From Dehalococcoidales bacterium (GTDB taxonomy: Bacteria; Chloroflexota; Dehalococcoidia; Dehalococcoidales; ARS1013): 5,556 nucleotides of DNA. The DNA lies in NCBI GenBank assembly GCA_002690375.1, contig NZEH01000004.1, positions 3,366 to 8,921 of the forward strand, given 5' to 3'. Below the pieces are notes generated by a model, which was not told where the DNA came from, did no database searches, and was given only the letters and a program-made list of their open reading frames with translations. The number at the start of each line of letters is the position of its first letter. The stretch's first letter is position 1. A program made the position numbers and the translations under genes. Below are positions 1 through 5,396 of this stretch, piece after piece.

Positions 1-149
1 GTATCATAGAGGCTTGTTGTCGTGGCTATCCTTAGCCTTTCCTTCGGTGATAATGGTACCTCTGATGAGGCTCCACAGCCTAGCATTCCGACGATTAGGC
101 TAAGAAATACCAGTACTGCTACTGAAGAACTAAGTACTTTATTTTTCAA
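1..149 (-). CDS. Tungstate/molybdate-type ABC transporter substrate-binding lipoprotein, N-terminal part (cut by window edge)
   Basis: The reading frame begins with TTG at 149-147 and runs off the left edge after 49 codons. The start is set by a strong ribosome site, AAAGGAGGT (minus strand, 154-162), four bases upstream. Residues 1-24 look like a lipoprotein signal peptide: Lys at 2 and 4, a hydrophobic core from about 10 to 23, then MLGC with Cys25 as the likely lipidated residue. After a short linker comes RLRIATTTSLYDT (38-50). An ATTTS-x-x-DT motif opens the mature domain of TupA-type tungstate/molybdate-binding proteins (PBP-like family) and supplies oxyanion-binding Thr/Ser residues. 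The product would sit outside the membrane and deliver oxyanion to an ABC permease encoded beyond the window. The specificity (tungstate, molybdate or another anion) cannot be decided from 49 residues. The leader region suggests control at translation. Confidence 0.75.
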   Translation of the reverse strand, partial: MKNKVLSSSVAVLVFLSLIVGMLGCGASSEVPLSPKERLRIATTTSLYD

Positions 150-154
150 AGATA

Positions 155-172
155 CCTCCTTTACTAAGGAAG
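155..172 (-). promoter_or_regulatory. Hairpin sequestering the Shine-Dalgarno of the binding-lipoprotein gene
   Basis: On the minus strand CTTCCTT (172-166), loop AGTA (165-162) and AAGGAGG (161-155) form a 7-bp stem with one G·U pair. The 3' arm is the Shine-Dalgarno itself and lies five bases before the TTG start. When folded, the hairpin would block ribosome binding, the usual output of translational riboswitches or protein-controlled leaders. The pairing is directly visible; a regulatory function is inferred. Confidence 0.5.
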
Positions 173-283
173 GGCTTAATTAAGGATAGCTGGGGGATTG
201 ACCACGATTATGACTAGGATCACACGTGACGGGGGGTCATGTAGGGAGACGAACCCCTATTTTAGTTTCCCGAACTCCCCAGC
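173..283 (-). promoter_or_regulatory. Candidate structured 5' leader of the binding-lipoprotein gene
   Basis: About 110 bases between the predicted transcription start and the SD hairpin contain several possible helices on the minus strand. AGTT/AACT encloses a CGGGA loop, and GGGG pairs with CTCC around TTCGT. ATGAC (240-236) pairs with GTCAT around an inner TCA-CGTG-TGA hairpin. An outer arm AGCTGGGG (284-277) matches CCCCAGCT (195-188) exactly. The 5' outer arm partly overlaps the predicted -10 box, so the full 8-bp stem exists in RNA only if transcription starts further upstream. I do not recognise a named riboswitch. A molybdenum/tungsten-cofactor or oxyanion sensor would suit the gene downstream, but that is inference only. 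Confidence 0.3.
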
Positions 284-313
284 TTTATAATTATTTTCTA
301 TACTCAATCACAA
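284..313 (-). promoter_or_regulatory. Putative sigma-70-type promoter for the binding-lipoprotein gene
   Basis: On the minus strand a -35 element TTGTGA (313-308, four of six consensus bases) is followed by an 18-base spacer and TATAAA (289-284, five of six). Transcription would begin near 277-279, giving a leader of about 130 bases. It lies just downstream of the A/T-rich tail of the copy-1 terminator-like hairpin. Confidence 0.4.
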
Positions 314-315
314 CC

Positions 316-350
316 ACTATTTAAATATAATAATGCCTCCAAAAGGAGGC
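316..350 (-). terminator. Terminator-like hairpin of repeat copy 1
   Basis: A perfect 6-bp stem GCCTCC/GGAGGC with a TTTT loop (350-335) is followed on the minus strand by an A/T-rich tail, ATTATTATATTT. The tail is less U-rich than in copy 2, so it may terminate weakly. Confidence 0.4.
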
Positions 351-412
351 ACTCCACAGCATAGAAGGTATAAATCACCCTCTATGCACCCTCCTTTTCA
401 AACATGGGTGGC
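332..412 (-). repeat. Tandem non-coding repeat, copy 1: structured-RNA/attenuator-like element
   Basis: This copy matches 419-495 at about 90% of aligned positions by hand count, with a 3-base and a 1-base gap. Read 5' to 3' on the minus strand it gives three hairpins. ACCC pairs with GGGT (409-406/391-388). A 10-bp stem with one G·U follows, GCATAGAGGG with CCTTCTATGC (387-378/368-359). Last is GCCTCC-TTTT-GGAGGC (350-335). AAAAGGAGG in the first loop (398-390) can instead pair over nine bases with CCTCCTTTT of the last hairpin (349-341), a terminator/antiterminator arrangement. A plus-strand frame of 85 codons across the repeats looks like no protein and is not called. The downstream gene in this direction is the binding lipoprotein. 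Confidence 0.65.
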
Positions 413-437
413 AACAAAAATGCCCCCGAAAGGAGGC
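412..437 (-). terminator. Rho-independent-type terminator in repeat copy 2
   Basis: On the minus strand GCCTCC-TTTC-GGGGGC forms a 6-bp stem with one G·U pair (437-422) and is followed at once by ATTTTTGTT (421-413), a good U-tract. It is the best intrinsic terminator in the window. It lies about 470 bases beyond the FtsZ/CetZ-like gene, so it more likely ends a transcript that starts nearby. Confidence 0.5.
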
Positions 438-495
438 ACACAGCATAGAAGGCACAAACTACCCTCTATAACCCTCCTTTTCAAACATGGGCGGC
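419..495 (-). repeat. Tandem non-coding repeat, copy 2: structured-RNA/attenuator-like element
   Basis: This is the second copy of the 332-412 element, six bases away. It keeps all three minus-strand hairpins: GCCC/GGGT (492-489/474-471), ATAGAGGG/CCTTCTAT (469-462/452-445) and GCCTCC-TTTC-GGGGGC (437-422). Differences from copy 1 at paired positions mostly become G·U pairs in minus-strand RNA, while the same positions are A·C mismatches on the plus strand. That is weak but consistent evidence that the minus-strand transcript is what matters. The alternative antiterminator pairing (481-473 with 436-428) keeps eight of nine pairs. Confidence 0.6.
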
Positions 496-904
496 GCAGA
501 AGTTTCCCGCTACACCTTAACCGGTTGCCCGCCATAGGCAATATACCCTTAGGCAAAAACAACTCGGAAGGTTATATTACAACTTTATAAGTTAAGGTAC
601 GACAGCCACTCAGGCGTTACTCCATACTACCATACCAATCCAGCGATGTCAATAGAGCTAAAAAGAGAGTTATTGGTAACCTTGGTTGATATGTTATAAC
701 CATGACAACTTAGTCGGAACAGAAGCAGCCATACCTAAAGTTGCCATCGCTACCGATTCATAGAACAAGAAACTAAAGGATCTTGTCTTATCCGAGTTTA
801 ACTGTGTAGCATTGTTTCTTACCGAATCTATCCCGGTTATGGGCTATGCCACCGACCACGGCATACTAGGGCTTGTTTCCTATTCACTGCCTCCTGGGTA
901 ATGC
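496..904. other. Gap without a convincing gene
   Basis: No frame here has a credible start, ribosome site and protein-like product together. Three inverted repeats are visible. AATATACCCTT (540-550) faces AAGGTTATATT (568-578) with ten of eleven pairs. ACAAGA (765-770) faces TCTTGT (781-786). TATGCC (845-850) faces GGCATA (860-865) downstream of the FtsZ/CetZ-like gene, without a U-tract. The plus frame 737-901 reads KVAIATDS, a stop at 761, then 45 open codons. The first residues recall the start of NifX/NifB-type cofactor-binding proteins, but the rest does not follow that family, so at most it is a decayed remnant. Confidence 0.5.
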
Positions 905-2077
905 CTAGAGTAGTGTCGGTACGTCCTTCCCTGCCTCTTCTGTTAAGTCAACCTTGCTCGCCTGCACTTTCTTTCTCTTACTCATTTCCTTAACTAATCC
1001 GGCCGATTTAGTGTAGTAATTTCTCACTTTTTCAACATCACTGAGTTCTGATAGGACTAAGGTTATATCAAGCACACCCTTCCCCCTGGGATAGTCCCCA
1101 TTTCTGATAACAGCCTTTGGCATTACATTCTTGAGATGCTCGCCAAGTTCCTTAATGAGGTCAACATTCATCGCCCTGGCCGCAGCCGAAACTAGATACA
1201 GAGCCCGACCAGCCTCTTCGGACTTACACCCGATTGATAGCTCACCAATAGCCTCATACATTGCCTGGAGACCCAGATGAGTCTGGGCACCCTTTTTGGC
1301 GAAGTTATCCGTCCATCGGAAAAGTAGCGTCCTAAGTGGTAATGGTGATTTGCCATAGCCAATCGCTGTCCAACCAGCTAGGGTATTCATTATATCTCCG
1401 GCATCAAGTACTCTGGCACCGATATGCTTTGCCTTTTTCTCCTCACCAGCACAGAGCAGATTATAGAAGGGTTCAACTATCAAGGAATTGATTTTAGTTA
1501 GGTTATTTTTTAATGAAAAGTCCTTTCTAACATATCTTTGATTGTCAAAAAGGATAACCGCATCAGCCACTAAATAGGTAGACTTGAGAAATACAGCTGT
1601 GTTATAGAGTGCCCTTTCCTCCGTCTGCTCTTCGTGCTCAAAAGGAAGGGCCGCCAGAGCATAAACCGGTTTATCAAAGCGCTGCTTTAAGACCTTGGCC
1701 ATGACCGGTGTTGCCCCCGAGCCGGTGCCACCAGCAGTCCCAGCCACCAACAAGAAAGCATCGACATCAAAAAACCGTTCGGTGGCTTTCATGGCATCAA
1801 TAACCTTGTCAGCGTCTTCCTTGGCTATCTCAGCACCAATCTCGCTTATTTTAGCCACACCGTGACCGTGAGTCCTGCCGGCACCGATGAGTATTCTATG
1901 CTGGTATTCAGCCTTTATAGTACTTAGCTCGGCTAGGTCAGCTGAATCCGTATTGACAGCAAAGGCATCAATAATTATTTCAATACCACGGTAGCGGCGT
2001 GCCCTCTTATTCAATCTGGCAAATTCATCAGCAATCCTGCCACCACACTGGCCGAAACCAACAACTATTAGTTTCAT
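905..2077 (-). CDS. FtsZ/CetZ-like tubulin-superfamily GTPase
   Basis: The product has 390 residues. The N-terminal GTPase domain shows the nucleotide loop GFGQCGGRIADEF (7-19), an NTD motif (42-44) as in FtsZ AINTD, and the tubulin signature GTAGGTGSGATP (113-124). A PF-x-x-E-x-x-x-x-E-R segment (145-155) and a VADAVILFDN segment (170-179) match FtsZ RPF...E and VDSLI-x-x-xND. The T7-loop equivalent LDAGDI (224-229) keeps both acidic residues (D225, D228) that complete GTP hydrolysis across a filament interface. The Asn that precedes them in FtsZ is not apparent. The C-terminal domain has GDYPRG followed by a beta-rich ITLVLSEL stretch, reminiscent of CetZ. The tail ends DVPTLL, similar to the FtsZ C-terminal peptide. 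It probably forms GTP-dependent filaments in the cytoplasm, as a paralogue rather than the main division FtsZ. The ATG start follows AGGGGGTGA. It is the second gene after the methyltransferase. Confidence 0.85.
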   Translation of the reverse strand: MKLIVVGFGQCGGRIADEFARLNKRARRYRGIEIIIDAFAVNTDSADLAELSTIKAEYQHRILIGAGRTHGHGVAKISEIGAEIAKEDADKVIDAMKATERFFDVDAFLLVAGTAGGTGSGATPVMAKVLKQRFDKPVYALAALPFEHEEQTEERALYNTAVFLKSTYLVADAVILFDNQRYVRKDFSLKNNLTKINSLIVEPFYNLLCAGEEKKAKHIGARVLDAGDIMNTLAGWTAIGYGKSPLPLRTLLFRWTDNFAKKGAQTHLGLQAMYEAIGELSIGCKSEEAGRALYLVSAAARAMNVDLIKELGEHLKNVMPKAVIRNGDYPRGKGVLDITLVLSELSDVEKVRNYYTKSAGLVKEMSKRKKVQASKVDLTEEAGKDVPTLL

Positions 2078-2107
2078 ATCTCACCCCCTTACCTCTTTCA
2101 GCCACAG

Positions 2108-2719
2108 TTATATCCCCACAGCCTGCCTGAACCTCACCACTAGATCACAGCTAGCTACATACTCTTTCGTCTCAAGCTCTAACCCGTACCTTCCCCCTAA
2201 CGCTAATAGCTCATCAAAAGTGAACAAGCTGATGTGGTCTAACCCATAAGGCGCTAGGCGGTTGTAAAACGGCTGTATTACCCGCCACAGTATCTTCCCA
2301 TTATCAGGCGTACTTATTATTACCTTGCCCCTACTCCTGAGAACTCTCCTTATTTCACTCATCACCTTGTCGCATCCTCTTATATGCTCTATCACTTCAA
2401 GACAGAATATCAGGTCAAACCTATTGTCTTCAAACTTTAAATCCCTCGCATCCATTACGAGAAATTTCTGGCGTGGGGCTTTCCGCTTCATAAACTCTAT
2501 CTTGCCAGGATCCATATCAATACCAACGGCATCACTAAAATGAGTGATTAGTGGTGATGAGCCACAGCCTATAACAAGCACAGCCGCATCCCCATAGCCA
2601 TCAGCTAGAGTAAGTACCTTTTTAAGTAGCTCTTGCTTCCACCACTTCCGTAGTGGGTTTAGGCTACTGAAGGCTTGCCATTCATAGTCAGCTTTAACCT
2701 TAAACTTATTATTCCACAC
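2108..2719 (-). CDS. Class I SAM-dependent methyltransferase (Methyltransf_11-like)
   Basis: The product has 203 residues with a Rossmann-type SAM fold. Motif I is AVLVIGCGSSPL (46-57). An acidic strand end GIDMDP (66-71) would bind the SAM ribose. MDARDL (89-94) would contact the adenine, and FDLIFCLEVIEHI (101-113) is the post-motif typical of Methyltransf_11 proteins. EIRRVLRSRGKVIISTPD follows as the usual helix-strand unit. No membrane segment is seen. The start is GTG at 2719-2717, the first start codon in frame after a stop at 2779-2777. Its ribosome site is weak: AAGGAG lies 17 bases upstream and a GGT-like core about 10. The substrate cannot be read from the sequence; lipid, glycan, small-molecule and protein targets are all possible. 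It ends 30 bases before the FtsZ/CetZ-like gene, so the two are probably co-transcribed. Confidence 0.85.
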   Translation of the reverse strand: MWNNKFKVKADYEWQAFSSLNPLRKWWKQELLKKVLTLADGYGDAAVLVIGCGSSPLITHFSDAVGIDMDPGKIEFMKRKAPRQKFLVMDARDLKFEDNRFDLIFCLEVIEHIRGCDKVMSEIRRVLRSRGKVIISTPDNGKILWRVIQPFYNRLAPYGLDHISLFTFDELLALGGRYGLELETKEYVASCDLVVRFRQAVGI

Positions 2720-2763
2720 ACTAGTGCTACCTACTACTCCTTGACCATAGGCCCCGGCTTCGA

Positions 2764-2792
2764 AGTCTAGCCTTAACTACTCTCTTTGTCAA
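2764..2792 (-). promoter_or_regulatory. Putative promoter of the methyltransferase/FtsZ-like unit
   Basis: On the minus strand a perfect -35 box TTGACA (2792-2787) is followed by a 17-base spacer and TAGACT (2769-2764, four of six consensus bases). Transcription would start near 2757, about 38 bases before the GTG start. Confidence 0.55.
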
Positions 2793-2825
2793 CACAACCA
2801 TCACTAGAAGATGTTGACAGAGAAA
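2781..2825. repeat. Inverted repeat holding both divergent -35 boxes
   Basis: TGTCAACA (2787-2794) and TGTTGACA (2812-2819) are exact reverse complements with 17 bases between them. Extended to 14 bases per arm (2781-2794 and 2812-2825) they agree at 12 positions. Part of the symmetry is simply two back-to-back TTGACA boxes. The extra matching bases could be an operator for a dimeric regulator, which is inference. Confidence 0.4.
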
Positions 2826-2842
2826 CTACAAAATGGTATCCT
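2814..2842 (+). promoter_or_regulatory. Putative promoter of the nuo operon
   Basis: A perfect TTGACA (2814-2819), a 17-base spacer and TATCCT (2837-2842, four of six) predict transcription from about 2849 and a leader of about 43 bases before nuoA. A second TTGACA at 2873-2878 would place its -10 inside nuoA and is not favoured. Confidence 0.55.
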
Positions 2843-2891
2843 GATTTGCTTTTCATATCTGAACTAGACCCCTTGACATAGGAGTAAGCAG

Positions 2892-3260
2892 TTGCTAACG
2901 AACTACGGCTATATCGCTTTGTTGATGGTCATTGCTGTCTTCTTTGCTTCCGCATTAATTATCATTCCTGTTGTTCTTAAATTATTAAAAATTGTCCCCT
3001 CAAATCCCACCCCGGTTAAAGGTTCACCCTTTGAGTGTGGTATGGAGACCATAGGTAGGACATGGGTTCAATTTAACTTCCGCTATTACTTCTATGCCCT
3101 TGTTCTCATTGCCCTTGATGTTATGGTTGCCTTTCTCTATCCATGGGCGGTTGACCTCCGACAACTGGGAGTCACTGGTCTTGTCGCTGCACTTATCTTT
3201 ATCGCCATTGTTGTTGTCGGCTATATCTATGCTTGGAGAAAGAAGGTGCTAGAATGGTAG
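2892..3260 (+). CDS. nuoA: NADH-quinone oxidoreductase subunit A
   Basis: The product is a 122-residue membrane subunit of respiratory complex I with three predicted helices (about 7-29, 63-86 and 93-115). The first loop contains SPFECG (45-50), the conserved NuoA/ND3 loop reaching toward the quinone cavity. Helix 2 carries the conserved Asp76, but the position two residues later, normally Glu in a D-V-E-x-x-F/Y-L-x-x-W segment, is Met78 here (codon 3123-3125). The usual FLYPWAV context after it is intact. The start is TTG, preceded by AGGAG (2880-2884) with seven bases between; a stop lies in frame just upstream and no better start exists. It is the first gene of a plus-strand operon, and its last codons overlap nuoB by seven bases. 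Confidence 0.96.
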   Translation: MLTNYGYIALLMVIAVFFASALIIIPVVLKLLKIVPSNPTPVKGSPFECGMETIGRTWVQFNFRYYFYALVLIALDVMVAFLYPWAVDLRQLGVTGLVAALIFIAIVVVGYIYAWRKKVLEW

Positions 3261-3850
3261 TAAACAAAAGCTACAGTTACTCTGATTCAGAACTTAACAG
3301 ATACGAGGGCGAGGTAATCAAGGAACTAAAAGCCCGGAGCGAGAAGCCTATCCCTGATCCGGATGAGTGGCTGGACGAAGAACTAAATAAAAATATACTG
3401 CTCACCACCGTAGATTCCGTTTTGAACTGGGCACGGCGGTCTTCAGTCTGGCCGGTGATTGCCTTCCCTGCCTGCTGTGCCTTTGAATTTATGGCCGTTG
3501 CCTTTAATCGTTGGGATTTTTCCCGCTTTGGTATGGAGGTCGTGCGTGCCTCACCGCGCCAAGCTGACCTGATGATTACCGCCGGCACGCTTACTTGGAA
3601 AATGGCGCCCCAGATAAAACGAATCTACGACCAAATGGCAGAGCCGAAGTGGGTAATAGCCATGGGGGCATGCGGCATCAGCGGTGGGGTCTTTAAAGAT
3701 TCCTACTCTGTTGTGCCCGGCTATAACCTTATAATCCCGGTTGACGTCTATGTACCCGGCTGCCCACCGCGCCCGGAAGCCCTACTTAACGGGATAATAA
3801 TGTTGCACGAAAAGATAGCCAAAAGAAGCTTGATTCAGGAAGGCAAATAA
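3254..3850 (+). CDS. nuoB: NADH-quinone oxidoreductase subunit B (N2 iron-sulfur subunit)
   Basis: The product has 198 residues and holds the terminal [4Fe-4S] cluster N2, which passes electrons to quinone at the NuoB/NuoD interface. The four cluster cysteines are visible: the tandem pair in FPACCAFE (C74, C75), GAC (C140) and PGCPPRP (C170). The segment [19 protein letters not shown] (110-128) is family-typical. The ATG at 3254 is chosen because GAAGGTG lies six bases ahead. A TTG at 3233 in the same frame would add seven residues, lies deeper in nuoA and has no clear ribosome site. The first 45 residues or so are a charged, probably flexible extension before the conserved core. The start codon overlaps the nuoA stop region (ATGGTAG), consistent with translational coupling. 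Confidence 0.96.
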   Translation: MVVNKSYSYSDSELNRYEGEVIKELKARSEKPIPDPDEWLDEELNKNILLTTVDSVLNWARRSSVWPVIAFPACCAFEFMAVAFNRWDFSRFGMEVVRASPRQADLMITAGTLTWKMAPQIKRIYDQMAEPKWVIAMGACGISGGVFKDSYSVVPGYNLIIPVDVYVPGCPPRPEALLNGIIMLHEKIAKRSLIQEGK

Positions 3851-3853
3851 CCG

Positions 3854-4303
3854 ATGACAGTAGCCATTTCTGGAGAAGATTTAGCCGTCAAATTAGCGGC
3901 GCAATTTCCAGCAAGTATTGTTAAGTCCAGCCCCAATAGTCTGGTGGTTAAGAGTGAGTTTTTACTACAAGTGGCCTGGTATCTTAAAGCTACTCCAGAA
4001 CTTGGCTTTGATTATCTTACCTCTATTACCGCCGTTGATTACGGAAACTACTTTGAGCTGGTTTATCATCTAATGTCATTAGAGCATAACCACATCCTAG
4101 TGCTAAAAACCCACTGCTATGGACGAGATGAGCCCGTAGCCCCATCACTAGTCAGCTTGTGGCAGGGGGCTGATCTTCAGGAACGTGAAGTCTATGACCT
4201 AATGGGGATTAGATTTGATGGCCACCCAAATATGAAGCGCCTTCTTCTCTGGGACGGTTTCCAGGGACATCCACTACGCAAGGATTACTCTCATGACACT
4301 TAA
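3854..4303 (+). CDS. nuoC: NADH-quinone oxidoreductase subunit C (30 kDa subunit)
   Basis: The product has 149 residues and is a peripheral-arm subunit that packs against NuoD and NuoB. The 30-kDa family signature is complete near the C-terminus: QEREVYDLMGIRFDGHPN, followed by KRLLLWDGFQGHPLRKDY. The N-terminal half (ALA/VKLAAQF-type start, then TSITAVDY and FELVYHLMS strands) fits the usual alpha/beta fold. It is a compact version of the family, with no NuoD fusion as seen in some proteobacteria. AGGAAGG (3837-3843) lies ten bases before the ATG. The gene starts three bases after the nuoB stop, and its last 11 bases overlap nuoD. Confidence 0.95.
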   Translation: MTVAISGEDLAVKLAAQFPASIVKSSPNSLVVKSEFLLQVAWYLKATPELGFDYLTSITAVDYGNYFELVYHLMSLEHNHILVLKTHCYGRDEPVAPSLVSLWQGADLQEREVYDLMGIRFDGHPNMKRLLLWDGFQGHPLRKDYSHDT

Positions 4304-5396
4304 AACCGAGCATTTTGCTCTCAATCTAGGACCGGTGCATCCCAGCACCCACGGGGTTTTCCGGCTGATAGCCACTCTTGATGGAGAAGTCATTGTTGAT
4401 ATTGAACCAGTCGTTGGCTACCTCCACCGCGGCATTGAAAAACTGGCCGAGGGGCGTACATACAAGCAGAACATCCCCTTTACCGACCGACTGGATTACC
4501 TTGCCGCCATGAGCAATAATCTAGTTTATGCCATGGCAGTAGAGAAACTGGCTGAAATACCGGTACCCGAGCGAGCCGAGTACCTGCGAGTTATTATGGC
4601 TGAGCTACAGCGCATCGCCAGCCACTTAGTAGGAATCGGTGCTTTTATCCAAGATTTGGGTGCTTTTGGGACTCCTTTCCTGTACATGTGGCGAGAAAGG
4701 GAGAAGATTTTAGACCTGTTTGATATGGTCTGTGGCCAGCGACTGCACTATAACTACATGCGTTTTGGTGGTGTTAGCCACGACATTCCCGATGAGTTCT
4801 TACCCGCCCTAGTTAAGTTCGTTGACAGAATGCCCGACTTTATTGATGAGTATGACCAGCTTCTGAGTGAGAATGAGATAGTTCTGGTTCGGTCTAAGGG
4901 TGTTGGTATTCTACCCAAGGATTTAGCTATCAATGCCTCAACCAGTGGCCCAGTACTCCGTGCCAGTGGTGTTAAGTGGGATATTCGCCGGGCAGATCCT
5001 TACTCTATATATGACCGTTTTGAGTTTGACATTCCAATCTGCACCGGTGGCGATTCTTATGACCGTTACTGGATAAGAATGAAGGAAATGAGGCAGAGTA
5101 TTCGCATTATTAAGCAGGCTATGGAACAATTGCCCAAGGGCAAAGTGCTAAATAAGGCGCCACTCCGACTAAGGCCACCAGTCGGTGAAGTCTACACTCG
5201 TATTGAATCCCCTAGGGGCGAACTTGGTTTTTATCTAGTGTCAGATAATTCAGAAAAGCCCTATCGTTTCCATATCAGGGCGCCGTCCTTAATTAATCTG
5301 ACGGCTCTTCGGCAGATGCTTATTGGCTGGAAACTGGCTGATGCCATAATCGTCTTTGGTAGCATTGATATTGTTCTCGGCGAGGTGGACAGATAG
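4293..5396 (+). CDS. nuoD: NADH-quinone oxidoreductase subunit D (49 kDa subunit)
   Basis: The product has 367 residues and is full length for bacterial NuoD. It forms most of the quinone-reduction chamber with NuoB. The quinone-site loop GPVHPSTHGVFRL (13-25) is present with His16 and His20; His20 matches the quinone-contacting His of the 49-kDa family. FTDRLDYLAAM (63-73) supplies the conserved quinone Tyr (Tyr69). MWREREKILDLFDMVCGQR and RFGGVSHDIP in the middle, and the terminal GSIDIVLGEVDR, are family hallmarks. It has no hydrogenase-type CxxC pairs, so it is complex I rather than a [NiFe]-hydrogenase large subunit. The ATG lies inside the end of nuoC (ATGACACTTAA), with AAGGA (4280-4284) eight bases upstream, indicating coupled translation. 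Confidence 0.97.
   Translation: MTLKTEHFALNLGPVHPSTHGVFRLIATLDGEVIVDIEPVVGYLHRGIEKLAEGRTYKQNIPFTDRLDYLAAMSNNLVYAMAVEKLAEIPVPERAEYLRVIMAELQRIASHLVGIGAFIQDLGAFGTPFLYMWREREKILDLFDMVCGQRLHYNYMRFGGVSHDIPDEFLPALVKFVDRMPDFIDEYDQLLSENEIVLVRSKGVGILPKDLAINASTSGPVLRASGVKWDIRRADPYSIYDRFEFDIPICTGGDSYDRYWIRMKEMRQSIRIIKQAMEQLPKGKVLNKAPLRLRPPVGEVYTRIESPRGELGFYLVSDNSEKPYRFHIRAPSLINLTALRQMLIGWKLADAIIVFGSIDIVLGEVDR

Noticed and set aside
332..495. CRISPR-like array
   Set aside because: There are only two copies, about 80 bp long and six bases apart, with internal hairpins and no spacers of uniform size.
333..590. 85-codon plus-strand open frame
   Set aside because: It is made by the tandem repeat: the MPPKGGT...QHRR segment appears twice because the DNA does. 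It has no ribosome site and no protein-like character, and its hairpins fit minus-strand RNA better.
845..865. Terminator for the FtsZ/CetZ-like gene
   Set aside because: The TATGCC/GGCATA stem is only six pairs around a nine-base loop, and no U-tract follows on the minus strand.
2325..2543. 72-codon plus-strand open frame inside the methyltransferase gene
   Set aside because: It lies antisense to a gene with clear SAM-binding motifs and has no ribosome site or recognisable product.
2731..2748. Four-codon leader peptide (ATG GTC AAG GAG TAG, minus strand) before the methyltransferase
   Set aside because: Its codons are simply the AAGGAG ribosome-site-like run, it has no ribosome site of its own, and so short a frame is expected by chance.
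3277..3588. 103-codon minus-strand open frame inside nuoB
   Set aside because: It is antisense to a conserved complex I gene; its Ser-rich composition is a by-product of the opposite strand.
4938..5129. 63-codon minus-strand open frame inside nuoD
   Set aside because: It is antisense to a strongly conserved gene, with no supporting start signals.
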